Shown here in pieces: positions 51,200 to 61,369 of a stretch of 64,000 nt of DNA; positions within the stretch are counted from its first letter, which is position 1; each line of letters starts with the position of its first letter. Both the position numbers and the translations under genes were made by a program. The DNA comes from Sipunculus nudus (lineage: Eukaryota > Annelida > Sipuncula > Golfingiida > Sipunculidae): contig CM049310.1 in assembly GCA_026874595.1 (NCBI GenBank), forward strand, positions 32,679,558 through 32,743,557, given 5' to 3'. The notes under the pieces were generated by a model. It searched no databases and was not told where the DNA came from. It saw nothing but the letters and a program-made list of their open reading frames with translations.

Positions 51200-52560
51200 T
51201 GTGGCTGGCCATAAGCTGCCTACCTGCAACAGTGTATGGCTCGCCTCAAGCATGCATAATTTGCTGAAAGTTCAACAAGGTCAACATACAGGTGACTCAA
51301 GAGGGGCTGGAGAGAGTTAAGGTCTGACATGGTCTCATAAAAACATTAATAAAAGCTACAATTTTTGGCCAATTTCTTTCAGCTTTCTAAACTAAAACAC
51401 TGAAATCCTTGTGTGCATGATATGAAAATTATATCAACCGTGCTCACAGGAAACAAACGTGCCATGGTCAAAGTTGGGCAAAATTTAAGGTACTAATTTT
51501 ATATTTATACTAATAACATATAAAATTTGAAAAATTCAGGACTAATTTGGGGTATTCAATTGAATCTTGATTAAATAATGTTACATCCCTGGCAAAAAAA
51601 CTCTAGCTTCAGCAATCCCCTTGTTAAGGGAGTAAATATATTTCTTTACATAGTGCATTATGTTTGGGCCCATAACTTAAAACAATTACGCAATACTGAC
51701 ATCATTTCTGGCATATGCATAGAGAATGTATAGAAAAATATGTATATTATATATGATTAAAGTCACATCAGTGGTTTTGATATTAGGCAGTCTTGAAGTG
51801 TAACTATGGGTTTTTAATGGAAAAATGAAGTTTTTCATTAATATCTCAAAGGTATTAAGTCCTAGTGACCAAATTCTTGGCATGGTAGGGAATTTTGGAG
51901 ACATCTAATTGTATGCCAAATTTTAGGAACAGAGAGCTGAAGCTGGGGAGCTGAGCTCTTGCAAACTGCATAACACTAGCTTGATGTAAACAATTTGTTA
52001 CATGGTGCTTGAAAACTTGAATAAAATCTACAGTTTTTGATCAACTGGTTTCAAATTTTTGGTGTTAACAGACAAAATGCTAACAAAAACATCCTGAGAA
52101 AATTAAATCCACAGTACTTACAGTAAAAAAACGTGCCATGGTCAAAGTTGGGCAAAATTTAAGGTACCAATTTTTTATTTTTGTTAATATTTTAAAAAAT
52201 TTAAAAGATTTTGATCTAATTTTGGGTATACAATTTAATTTTGATAAATTAAAGTTATATTACTGGAAAAAAAGTCCATAGCTTTAACAAGTTTTGTGTT
52301 AAGTGATCAAATATCTTTCCTGATTTTTTACAAAATGCATTATGTTTGGGCCCATAACTTTTTTAAATTATATAATACAGACATAATTTCTGGCATGTAC
52401 ATAGGAACTATATAGAAGAATATTTATGGTAAATATGAGGGAAAAAAGATGAGTGGTTTTGATATTAGGCAGTCCTGAAGTGTGAAAATAGGTTTTTAAT
52501 AAAAATTGAGGTTTTTCCTTAATTTCTCAAAGGAACGAAGTCGCAAAGACCCAGTTTTCG
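51200..52560 (+). repeat. tandem pair of ~660-bp modules
   Basis: Both copies contain cgtgccatggtcaaagttgg (51460 and 52130 regions), atgtttgggcccataact, and gatattaggcagtc. The copies are clearly diverged. Confidence 0.8.
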
Positions 52561-52644
52561 GCTTGGTAGGAGATCTTGGGGACATCTAACATTATGCTGA
52601 ATTTTGGATTCCTAGGTCTTACGGTTTCAAAACGTGCCACATCT

Positions 52645-52708
52645 ACGGACGGACGGACGGACGGACGGACGGACGGACGGACGGACAGACGGACGGACGA
52701 CGGACAAT
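52645..52708 (+). repeat. (GGAC)n tetranucleotide run
   Basis: Nearly perfect GGAC repeats at the end of the preceding module; the minus strand gives an artefactual SVRPSVRP frame. Confidence 0.97.
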
Positions 52709-54714
52709 GGACCACGACTATAGCTCAGATGACTTATAGTCAGCTGAGCTAAAAAATAAGCTAAATCCCACAAAATTTGATATGTGACAGATTATTGCAT
52801 AAAATCTGGGAATGGTAGCTCCTGCTATTCCTGAGAAATTATGGATAAATGTACAGATGACCAATGACCCCCGTACAAAAAAAGGTCTTTTCAGGTGGCG
52901 CCACCAATACCTGAATTTCATATGTAACTCATGTGACCAACACTGGCAAAAATTTGGTGATGACAGCTCTGGCCGTTTCTGAGACTGCCATTTTAGTATG
53001 CTTTTTTGGACAGATGACTAAGTTAAATTCCTGTAACTCAGCCAAAATTCACCAAACTTGAACAATTGGAACAAAATTGAGGGGGATGGTGTAAAAGATT
53101 ATTTCTGTGAAATATCCAACAATTTGGCTTGAGTGTTTTGGAGGAGAAGATTTTTAAAGGTTTTTTTTAGCTTTTTCTCTATAAAATTAAAGAAAATTTT
53201 CAGATGGCTAATTTTTTGCATTAAATTTCATGATGCTAGCTCCAATCATTTTTAAAATAGTATGGGTTAACGTACAGAAGACAAACGCCGTCACACCATC
53301 GCATTAGCTCACAGGTTAACTAAAAATTAATACAGATGCATATTGAATGCAAAATTGTAATACAGATACATCTCACTGATGACAAAATCTTGAATTAATT
53401 TGACTATGGATACCAATTATTTATAATCCATGTACAGCCATCTTTATATACCCACAGAGAGCTGTATACCTGTGATTGTAAACATTGCCTGGCATGAGGA
53501 ATATCTAAAAATCATAAATCTACATTTTTTAAAAGCTTTTAAAAAACATTCTTGTCAATATTAACCATAGATAACCTGAAATCTAAATGTCTAGAGGCAT
53601 GATGTAATAAATGCTGATAAACTGGTGCCAGTTTAGATGTATCTGCTTTACACAGCTAACATATATGGTAAAATGACTCAATTGAATCTTTATAATTCAG
53701 CCAAAATTCATTCTTTGTTACCATAAAAGACAATTATTATAAGAATTATTCAGGGGATTATTCTTGTAAAATATTAAACAAATTGGCCTCAGTAGGGTCA
53801 GTCAAAAAAATTTTTACAGGTTTATAACTCATATGGGAAAATACAGCAAAATGGCTAAGTTAAGCTTCCCATAACTCAGACAAAAGTCACTGAACCAAAA
53901 CCATTTGAACAAACTTGAATTATCAACATCTAAGGATAATTAATGTGTGAGATTTAAGAATTTGGCCCAGTGGTTTTTGAGGAGAAGATCTTTGTAGCCA
54001 CTGAGCTAAAATGGGCTGTTACAGCATGTGACTAAATTCAGCTTCCCATAACTCAGCCAAAAGTCACTGAACTGAGACCATTTGAACAAACTTCAGAAAG
54101 CACTACCCTAGGATCATTTCTGTGTGATATTAACTATCTGGCCATATGGTTTCAGAGAAGAAGTTTTTTGTAGCTGTCAGTATGATACCGGCACTGATGA
54201 CCCCATACAAAAAAGGCCGATGCAGGTGGCGCCACCAATACCTCAACTTCAGACATGTCTCATTTGAATAACATTGGCATAAAATTTGGTGATGATAGCT
54301 CGAGCCGTTTCTGAGACTGTAATTTTAGTATGCTTTTATGGACAGATGACTAAGTTCAACTTCCTCCAACTTGGCCAAAAATCACCGAACTTAAACCATT
54401 CGAACAAACTTGAGAAAGATTATTCCAGGAATCATTTCTGTGAAATATTGGACAATTTGGCTGAACAGTTTCGGAGAAGAAGATTTTTAAAGCTTTTTTA
54501 GCTTTTTCCCTATAAAATCTAAGAAAATGCAGTTAGCCAAAAAATAAGCAATATCCGATATAGTTTTTTAGATGACTAATTTTTTGCATAAAATTTCGTG
54601 ATGCTACCTCTTGCTGTTTTCAAGATTGTATGGGTTAACGTACAGACGACGGACGACGGCCGACCGACGCCGGACGACGCCACACCATCGCATAAGCTCA
54701 CAGGTTCGCTAATA

Positions 54715-55967
54715 ATGGGTCATGATACACTGATGGTGGGGCATCAGGGAATCAGCCTTATTTATGACCGCATAAGGAGCCAGTTCTTTTGGCCTGGTAT
54801 GAACGAGGAGGTAGGTATGTTTTGCAGGTAATGTGGGATTTGCCAGAGGACTTTGCCGAAAGGTAAGGTAGTCCAGGTACCTTTAGGACATATGCCAATA
54901 ATGGATACCCCGTTTAAACGCATTGCGCTTGCTATAATCGGAGCCATCCATCCTCCATCCGACAGGGGTCACAGATATGTGCTCACAATTATGGATTACG
55001 CCACCAGGTATCCCGAGGCGGTGTCACTAAAGAACATTGATACAGAGACCGTGGCAGAGGCATTAGTTGAGGTTTACTCAAGGGTAGGTGTGCCATCCGA
55101 GGTCTTAACAGACAAAGGAACGCAGTTTACCTCAGATCTGATGAGAGAGGTAAGCCGTCTCCTTTCTATTAAACAGCTGACCTGTACAGTCCGACACCCA
55201 ATCTGTAATGGTATGATCAAGAAACACAATGGTGTGCTCAAGCAGATGCTCAAACGTATGACAGCAGAGAGGCCTTGAGATAGGGACCGCTACTTGCTAG
55301 CGTTACTGTTTTGCTGTAGGGAAGCGCCACACGAATCTCTTGGGTTCAGTCCATTCGAGCTGTTGTATGGGAGGTTTGTTAGGGGGCCCATGACAATTCT
55401 AAGAGAATTGTGGACGCGTGAGAACGCAGACCCAGAGGTAAAGAGTACCTACCAGTATGTAGTTGATTTACAGAACCGTTTGTCAGAAACACTCAAATTA
55501 GCCAGAGAAACCCTTGCAAAAGAAGCCGGTAGGTATAAAATATATTACGACCAGAAGCGTCGGAGCAGGGATTTGAAGGTAGGTGACAAAGTTCTTGTTC
55601 TTGAGTCCACTGATAGTAACAAACTATTGATGCAGTGGAAAGGGCCATTCAAGGTTGTTGAGAAGTTTAACGACTGCGACTATCGCATACAAATGGATGG
55701 TAAGGAAAGGGTGTATCATATCAATTTACTCAAAAAGTACATCGAGAGGGATCAAACGGACAGCCACTGTCTACTCGGTGTATTTGGTATAGAACAGCCA
55801 AGGTCAACCAGTACGGAACAGGTAAGTGATGAGAATGAATACGAGGGTAGTGACGTGTCTGAGGCTGATCACAGGATAGTACCCTTACCTAGCTCCATCC
55901 AGAAAGAATTTGTTGGTGATGTAGAACTAGGACCAAATTTGGACTCAGCACAGAGGGCAGCGCTCTA
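54715..55967 (+). pseudogene. pol: integrase, catalytic residues lost
   Basis: Frame 1, broken by TAA (54829) and TGA (55276). The HHCC zinc finger is visible (GHDTLMVGH, then C-R-stop-C-x2-C). In the core, counted from 54853, the segment LAIIGAI has Ala27 where family members have the first catalytic Asp. Asp87 (LTDKGTQF) is kept. Lys123 stands exactly 36 positions later, where the catalytic Glu is expected. Two of the three D,D-35-E residues are therefore replaced. The C-terminal GPF/Y module (WKGPFKVVEKF) follows near 55636. The frame runs into the reverse transcriptase region and shifts to frame 0 near 55965. Confidence 0.85.
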
Positions 55968-56825
55968 TTGGGGCAATTTGCTTCTACGTTTACTGATGTT
56001 CCTAAGAGAACCGATCTCCTAGAATGTGAAATTAAATTGACCACGGATGAACCCCTGCGTTCTAGACCATATCCAGTACCACATGCAGTTAGGGATGTTA
56101 TTGGCAGTGAGGTCAAAAAGATGATGGATATGGGTGTGATTGAGAGATTGGACTCGTGTTACTCTAGCCCTGTGGTATTGGTAAAGAAAAAAGATCAGAG
56201 TGTCAGGTTCTGTGTAGATTTCAGAAAACTGAACAGGATCACAATTTTTTACCCTGAACCGATGCCTAACCCGGAGGATTTGTTCCCATTACTCAAGAGC
56301 AGTAAATATCTGTCTAAATTAGACATGAGCAAGGGTTATTGGCAAGTTCCGATGGCCGAAAATTCAAAGAAATTAACGGCATTTGTAACACCTACTGGCC
56401 TATACCATTTCGTGGTTATGCCATTCGGATTGGTAAATTCGGCACAATGCTTCACCAGATTGGTCAGAAGGGTATTTCAGGGAGTCCCTAACGTCCTGTA
56501 TTATGTGGACGATATACTCATCCATCACCAGTCTTGGTCCGAGCATTTAAAAACCTTGAAGATTGTCTTCCGAATGCTGGAGAAAGCCAACTTGTCGGTT
56601 AGACCCTCTAAATATTTCATTGGGTTTAACAATGTGGAATTTTTGGGTCACCATGTTGGCGGTGGTGCACTGGTGACAAATCCCCAACTTCTAAAGAAAA
56701 TACAGGATTTTGAGCGACCAAAAACCAAAACTCAAGTGCGATCTTTTGTAGGACTTGTCAGTTTCTACAGGAAATTCGTCCCAAATTTCGCCGATATTGC
56801 GTTACCGCTCACAGATCTAACGTGA
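55968..56825 (+). pseudogene. pol: reverse transcriptase
   Basis: 286 codons including the TGA at the end. All main RT blocks are present in order: LRSRPYPVPHA, MGVIERLDS, FCVDFRKLNR, LDMSKGYWQVP (catalytic Asp at residue 119), VMPFGLVNSAQ, YVDD (179-182, both catalytic Asp intact) and FLGHHV. The thumb and connection then run on to a TGA at 56823-56825, beyond which the same frame continues into RNase H. It is the best-preserved part of the element and clearly Ty3/gypsy-like. Confidence 0.93.
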
Positions 56826-57320
56826 AAGGGAAAACCCAATACTGTAACATGGGGGGAAGCTCAGGAGCAAGCATACCGCACGTTGAAAAAATGCTTGTCA
56901 CACCCTCCTATTCTCAAACTTCCGGATTTCGGCAAAACGTTTTACGTTAGAACAGACGCATCCTATGTAGGCATAGCAGCCATCCTGTTTCAGGAAAGTG
57001 ATGAAACAATGCATCCGATCGCATATGCTTCGAAAAAGTTACTCCAGCGGCAACGCAACTACTCCACCATTGAGCAGGAGTGCTTGAGCATCATTTGGGC
57101 GGTACAAAAGTTCGAGGCCTACCTATACGGGCGCGAATTTGTTATCCAAACGGATCACCAGCCGTTAGTGTACATTGAAAGATCTAAAACCGTAAACAAG
57201 CGTATCATGAGGTGGGCCATGGTACTACAAGAATACCGCTTCCGCGTAGAAGCGATCCCTGGTTAGCAAAATTATGGACCCGACTTTTTAAGTCGTGTGC
57301 CTGGCCAAGATGTAAAGTAA
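56826..57320 (+). pseudogene. pol: RNase H, C-terminal
   Basis: Same frame as the RT. The expected acidic residues are seen in RTDASYVG, in STIEQECLSI and in QTDHQPLVY, so the fold looks complete. A TAG at 57264-57266 interrupts the last motif (EAIPG), and the frame then reads PDFLSRV to the natural stop at 57318. No integrase follows; only about 160 bases separate it from the polypurine tract. Confidence 0.9.
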
Positions 57321-57478
57321 ATTTTTGTGCCTGGGTCACTTATAAGTCAGTATAAGAACCTCTATCTTCAGATTTTTTTCTTTAGATCCAGACTGGAAAT
57401 ATTATTTACGTAAAGCGATTAACTTTTAAAACAACAGTCTTTCGTGATTAGGTTGGAAAAATTCCGGGGAATTTTCTT

Positions 57479-57488
57479 AAAGGGGGAG
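57479..57488 (+). other. polypurine tract
   Basis: aaagggggag directly precedes the 3' LTR (three bases before TGTCACG); it is the plus-strand primer site. Confidence 0.85.
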
Positions 57489-57491
57489 TAA

Positions 57492-58453
57492 TGTCACGAA
57501 AGTGCTTTGTTTACAGTAGCGTCACTGTGGCGGGGGAGAGTGGTGTCCTCTTTGACCCTTGGATTGTCGTCCCGGTTCATTGTGCAGGGGAGTTGAGGTG
57601 GATTTAATTCTTTTAGAGAGCCGAAAACTTGTTAATTTAGTCTCGCCGGCACTTGGGCTGCAATTAATCGGCTTTAATTCAACTGGGGTTCTGTTCGAGA
57701 GGCCAACTCTAAGGTATTCGGGGCAGACGGCCATGAACCTCGGAACTGAGCACACATATATAAAATGCTCTGTGAAATCTGTGAAATCTGTCAAACCTGA
57801 GAAAATCAGAAACGCTGGGGCTGAAGTTTTAAACGATGAAATGTGCAGTATTTCAGCTATCAAAGGGACACATCACTCAACCGGGACAAGCTACCTGGAG
57901 GGGCAGCTCGGACCACATGGCACTTGAGGCTGGGGCAGGCTTGACACCATACAACCACGCTGAGAGAGGTTGAGATCGGGCATTGTTCGATATTGAGGTC
58001 TGGTAAGCCCTTAACCTGATTGTTGGCTTCTTGATAACGGAACTATCGATATTGCAGCCTCTTAATGTATGTCATTTGATTTCTGTCGTGTAACCCCATA
58101 ATTCCTGAATTACTACTTTAATATCCACAGTACGTGTTTTGTAAAGGTTTTCATACGTCAAAGGCTACCGCATGTCAGCATCGTTGTTCATCAGTTTATT
58201 CCTGTAATTTCAAATATAGTTGCCTCTTTTTCCCACAGTAAACACTTGCCTGGGACGACAGGGCCACGACCATTTACTTACTTGGCTACTGGTAAAGCCC
58301 GGAAGCAGGCCGTCTGATACAAGAGGCGACGTGAGGCACAGCTATGTTATATTAAATAAATGTGTATACCAAAACCGCATTCTTGTTATTTGTCATGTGC
58401 CTTCCGGCCTTTAATTTGGTAGAGAAAGAACTCAATCACGAATTTTCGTGACA
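57492..58453 (+). repeat. 3' LTR, 962 bp
   Basis: Same ends, TATA box (from 57757) and poly(A) signal as the 5' LTR. It differs by a modest number of substitutions and by two extra stretches (about 58080-58185 and 58205-58225) missing from the 5' copy. Confidence 0.95.
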
Positions 58454-58458
58454 GTATG
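58454..58458. repeat. target site duplication, right
   Basis: GTATG, identical to the left copy. Confidence 0.9.
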
Positions 58459-58534
58459 ACTCAAATGCAGCCAGTCAGCATTACTTTAATAAGCATGCTT
58501 ACTTCTGGAATCCCCTGAATAAACAAGCAATTAC

Positions 58535-58623
58535 CTTTTCTTTTCCTTTTCCATTCTGTGGGATCACACAGTTAGCCACTGGTCCTATCTTCTCACATTC
58601 TGCCACAATGTCCTCCTTCACCT
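58535..58623 (-). CDS. U2AF65-like UHM protein, middle exon
   Basis: An 89-base exon between the acceptor ttatcttgacag and the donor AAG|GTAATT. It begins with the last two bases of a codon, which matches the single base left by the upstream exon, and ends in phase 0. It reads EVKEDIVAECEKIGPVANC and on through a Lys/Gly loop. This is the first UHM helix with its acidic face followed by the strand-2 region. The spacing from the upstream Glu-Glu-Leu to the Gly-x-Val matches U2AF65 without gaps, whereas the loop after it is shorter. It lies only 81 bases outside the 3' LTR. Confidence 0.8.
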
Positions 58624-59376
58624 CTGTCAAGATAAACAAAGACCTTCTGACTTAGAAAACATTAATTTTGCATACCTGATCCTGTGTTAATTTTCATGTA
58701 GGCAATTTATAATAAATGTCTCAACAAAAGCACCGCAAAGGTGTTGTGACCTCTACCCTCATTAAATACACATGGGTTTTGCCAAGAATTAATTCAGGTG
58801 AGACACTCTATTTGTAAATGTTTATACAGAGGTTCAATAAAATTCATAAAGTTTTGAGTGAGTTATCACAATGCAACCCAGAGTTTGGTGATTTCTGACC
58901 TCTGATATTATATTGGTGAATATTTCTCTTGAATTTCATCAAAATCCATTACATTCCTGGTAAGATATCACAGCGACATCACAAAAGTTACCTCTGACTT
59001 TGAACACTATACATATGTGGGGTTTGCCTATAACTCAGGCCAGATAATCTATTGGTTAGTGATTTCTACGTTATGATGAGTTTCTTGAAAATATATCAAA
59101 TCCCTGTTAAATTATTGTGGCGACACTAAAAGTTAACAGACAGACGGATGGATGGACAGATGGACGGTAGGTATACCATAATACTTATCGTCATAGACAA
59201 GCATATAAAAATTAAGGAACTTAAATTTTCAAAGAACGCAAAGACCTCCGCATAATGAGCACAGAATAGGCACAGTTAGATTTTATTAGGCATATCTAAC
59301 AGTTATCAAAGAAACCTCTGGTGGTATACGTGTGTTAAAATCACAAAAAGTCAAACTAAAGAAGATATGTACATAC
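58624..59376 (-). other. intron of the UHM gene
   Basis: 753-base GT-AG intron. It includes a repeat-like end with gacagacggatggatggaca near 59140-59170. No other feature. Confidence 0.7.
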
Positions 59377-59475
59377 CTTCAAGAAGTTGTGGATCAGTAA
59401 GTTCTTCTGAGGTTAATGTGTTGAGCAGTCTAATGACCAGAGTTGGGCACAACAACATATCTTTGAAGGAAGGCA
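59377..59475 (-). CDS. U2AF65-like UHM protein, upstream exon
   Basis: A 99-base exon: acceptor tgttgactgcag, donor GAAG|GTATGT. The phases (2 bases in, 1 base out) fit the next exon exactly. It encodes the start of the UHM: TLVIRLLNTLTSEEL (RNP2-like strand and first turn) followed by TDPQLLE. Further upstream exons for the rest of the protein were not found up to 64000 and presumably lie beyond the window. The intron to the middle exon is 753 bases. Confidence 0.75.
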
Positions 59476-59566
59476 CTGCAGTCAACAAAATGAATATCTT
59501 ATCAGTTTTACAAACATTTTTGTATATTTTGAACATTTCTGTGCACTGGTGCATTATCCTGTTGTT

Positions 59567-59747
59567 CCTTAAAGGGGCCTACTCTGATATCTCACAACTA
59601 TTACCTAAAGAATATCCCCTGTACCCTTTCAAAAAATAAGCAAGAAAATGCTAAACACATAGCACTAAGGCTGCTAGTTTTTTTGTTTATATCTATGTGC
59701 TTATAAAATTTGGGGGCCTGTTAAAATAATCCAAACACATTAAACTA
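59567..59747 (+). repeat. interspersed repeat, family A copy 2
   Basis: Starts taaaggggcctactctgata and ends ataatccaaacacattaaac; counterpart of 25544-25722. Confidence 0.7.
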
Positions 59748-59754
59748 CGAGATA

Positions 59755-61362
59755 TTTCTTGGCACCGCAGGTGCCATAGTATCCTGAGACAATTAAACCC
59801 CCCCCCCCCCCCTTTAAGGATAGGCCCCCCCATCTTCAGCAACAATTACAGACAACACTCATAGAAAAGGTCACTCCCATAGAAAAGGTCATGACCCCAA
59901 TTTCAATATACATCATCCCCTAACCCATGTCTATGTATATGCATAATATGAATGAATCTGTCCATTAGTTTTTGACTTATAATGCTCACAGTACTGTTAA
60001 GTGGCAATGATGGGGTAATAAACAGCATGAAAACAAGTAAAAGAATAACAGGTGGTGCTATCAGTTTCCGGTACATGACAATACTATCCAAGATCTTCGA
60101 TCAAGTTGATTTTTGGACTAATCAATGCATCCCTTATTGAGATATTAATGATTTTGTGTTATTTTCACCATATATGGCATTATTCAAGGTCAAAACCACT
60201 CTCATAGGAAAGGTCATGACCCCAATATAAATAAACATCATCCCATAACCCCTATCTATGTATGTGCATAATATGAAAGAAATCTGTCTATTAGTTTTTG
60301 ACTTATAATGCTCACAGTACTGTTAAGTGGCAATGATGGGGTATTAAACGGCACAAAAACATGTAAAAGAATAACAGGTGGCGCCATCTGTTTCCGATAG
60401 ATGACAATACTATCCAAGATCTTCGATCAAGTTGATTTTTGGACCAATCCCTGCATCCCTTATTGAGATATTAATGATTTTGTGTAATTTTCACCATATA
60501 TGGCAATATTCAAGGTCAATGCCACTCTAATAGGAAAGGTCATGACCCCAATTTATATATACATCATCCCATAACCCATGTCTATGTATATGCATAATAT
60601 GAAAGAAATCTGTCTGATAGTTTTTTACTTATAATGCTCACAGTACTGTCAAGTGGGAATGATGGGGTATTAAACCGCACGAAAACAAGTAAAAGAATAA
60701 CAGGTGGCGCCATCTGTTTATGGTACATGACATTACTATCCAAGATGTTTGATCAAGTTGATTTTTGGACCAATCCATGCATCCCTTATTGAGAAATTAA
60801 TGATTTTGTGTGACTTATACCATATATGGCAATATTCAAGGTCAAGGCCACTCTCATAGGAAAGGTCATGACCCCAATTTAAATAAACATCATCCCATAA
60901 CCCATATCTATGTATATGCATAATATAAAAGAAATCTGTCTATTAGTTTTGACTTATAAATGCTGACAGTATTGTCAAGTAGCAATTTTGGGGGTATTAA
61001 ACAGCAAGAAAACAAGTAAAGAATAATAGGTGGCACCACCAGTTTCTGGAATATGACATCTCTATCCATGATCTTCGATCAACTTGATTTTGGGATTAAT
61101 CCATGCAAGATTTCTAGAGATTTTAGAATTTGTGTGATTTTCCCCAAAATTGGACCTATTCAAGGTCAAGGACACTCTCCTAGTCAAGGTCATGACCTGA
61201 TTTTAAATAGGCGTCTTCCTCTCACCCATATCTATACATATACCAAGTTTGGTAAAGATCTGTGAAATTTTTTTGAGTTATCGCGCCAACAAGATTTATA
61301 TGTGGCGGCGGCGGGGGGACCAGTATGAAAACATAGTTTCCCCCGACTTTGTCTCGGGATAC
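59755..61362 (+). mobile_element. non-coding interspersed element, family C copy 2
   Basis: Begins with the ggcaccgcaggtgcc hairpin followed by gtatcctgagaca and a C15 run (59798-59812). It ends tttgtctcgggatac, inverted to the start. Inside, a ~290-base unit ('aggtcatgaccccaattta ... ataatgctcacagtactgt ... ggtggcgccatctg') is repeated about four times, and a GCG run lies near the end. It lacks the TGACCTTTGACC array of copy 1. No coding capacity. Confidence 0.65.
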
Positions 61363-61369
61363 AATTAGA

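Larger units (their letters stand above)
48325..54712 (+). mobile_element. family D repeat block inserted into pol
   Basis: Starts with the same caaggcctacaggcctaatg word as 38871 and ends gctcacaggttcgctaa like 40758. Inside are a ~110-base tandem array (about 48730-49330), a ~0.5-kb GGTGGCGCCACC module (complete at about 52870-53320 and 54180-54712, partial at 49795-50100), a tandem ~660-base pair (about 51200-52560), and a (GGAC)n run. There is no coding capacity. The pol reading frame stops at the left end and resumes at the right end, which proves that this block came later. Confidence 0.75.
45159..58453 (+). mobile_element. Gmr1-order Ty3/gypsy-type LTR retrotransposon, degenerate
   Basis: A 13.3-kb element with two LTRs, a primer binding site, gag and pol remains, a polypurine tract and a 5-bp target duplication. 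The pol order is protease, integrase, reverse transcriptase, RNase H. RNase H is followed within about 170 bases by the polypurine tract and 3' LTR, so the integrase really lies upstream. Domains are of Ty3/gypsy type (YVDD, GPF/Y module), but this order is the one known from Gmr1 elements and from Ty1/copia. A 6.4-kb repeat block (48325-54712) is inserted between protease and integrase; without it the element would be about 6.9 kb. It sits antisense in the last intron of the UHM gene. Stops and frameshifts make it inactive. Confidence 0.9.

Noticed and set aside
54715-57320. Possibility that integrase and reverse transcriptase come from two different elements
   Set aside because: One pair of LTRs, one target duplication, near-continuous pol sequence from integrase into RT with a single frame change, and the polypurine tract directly after RNase H all support one element.
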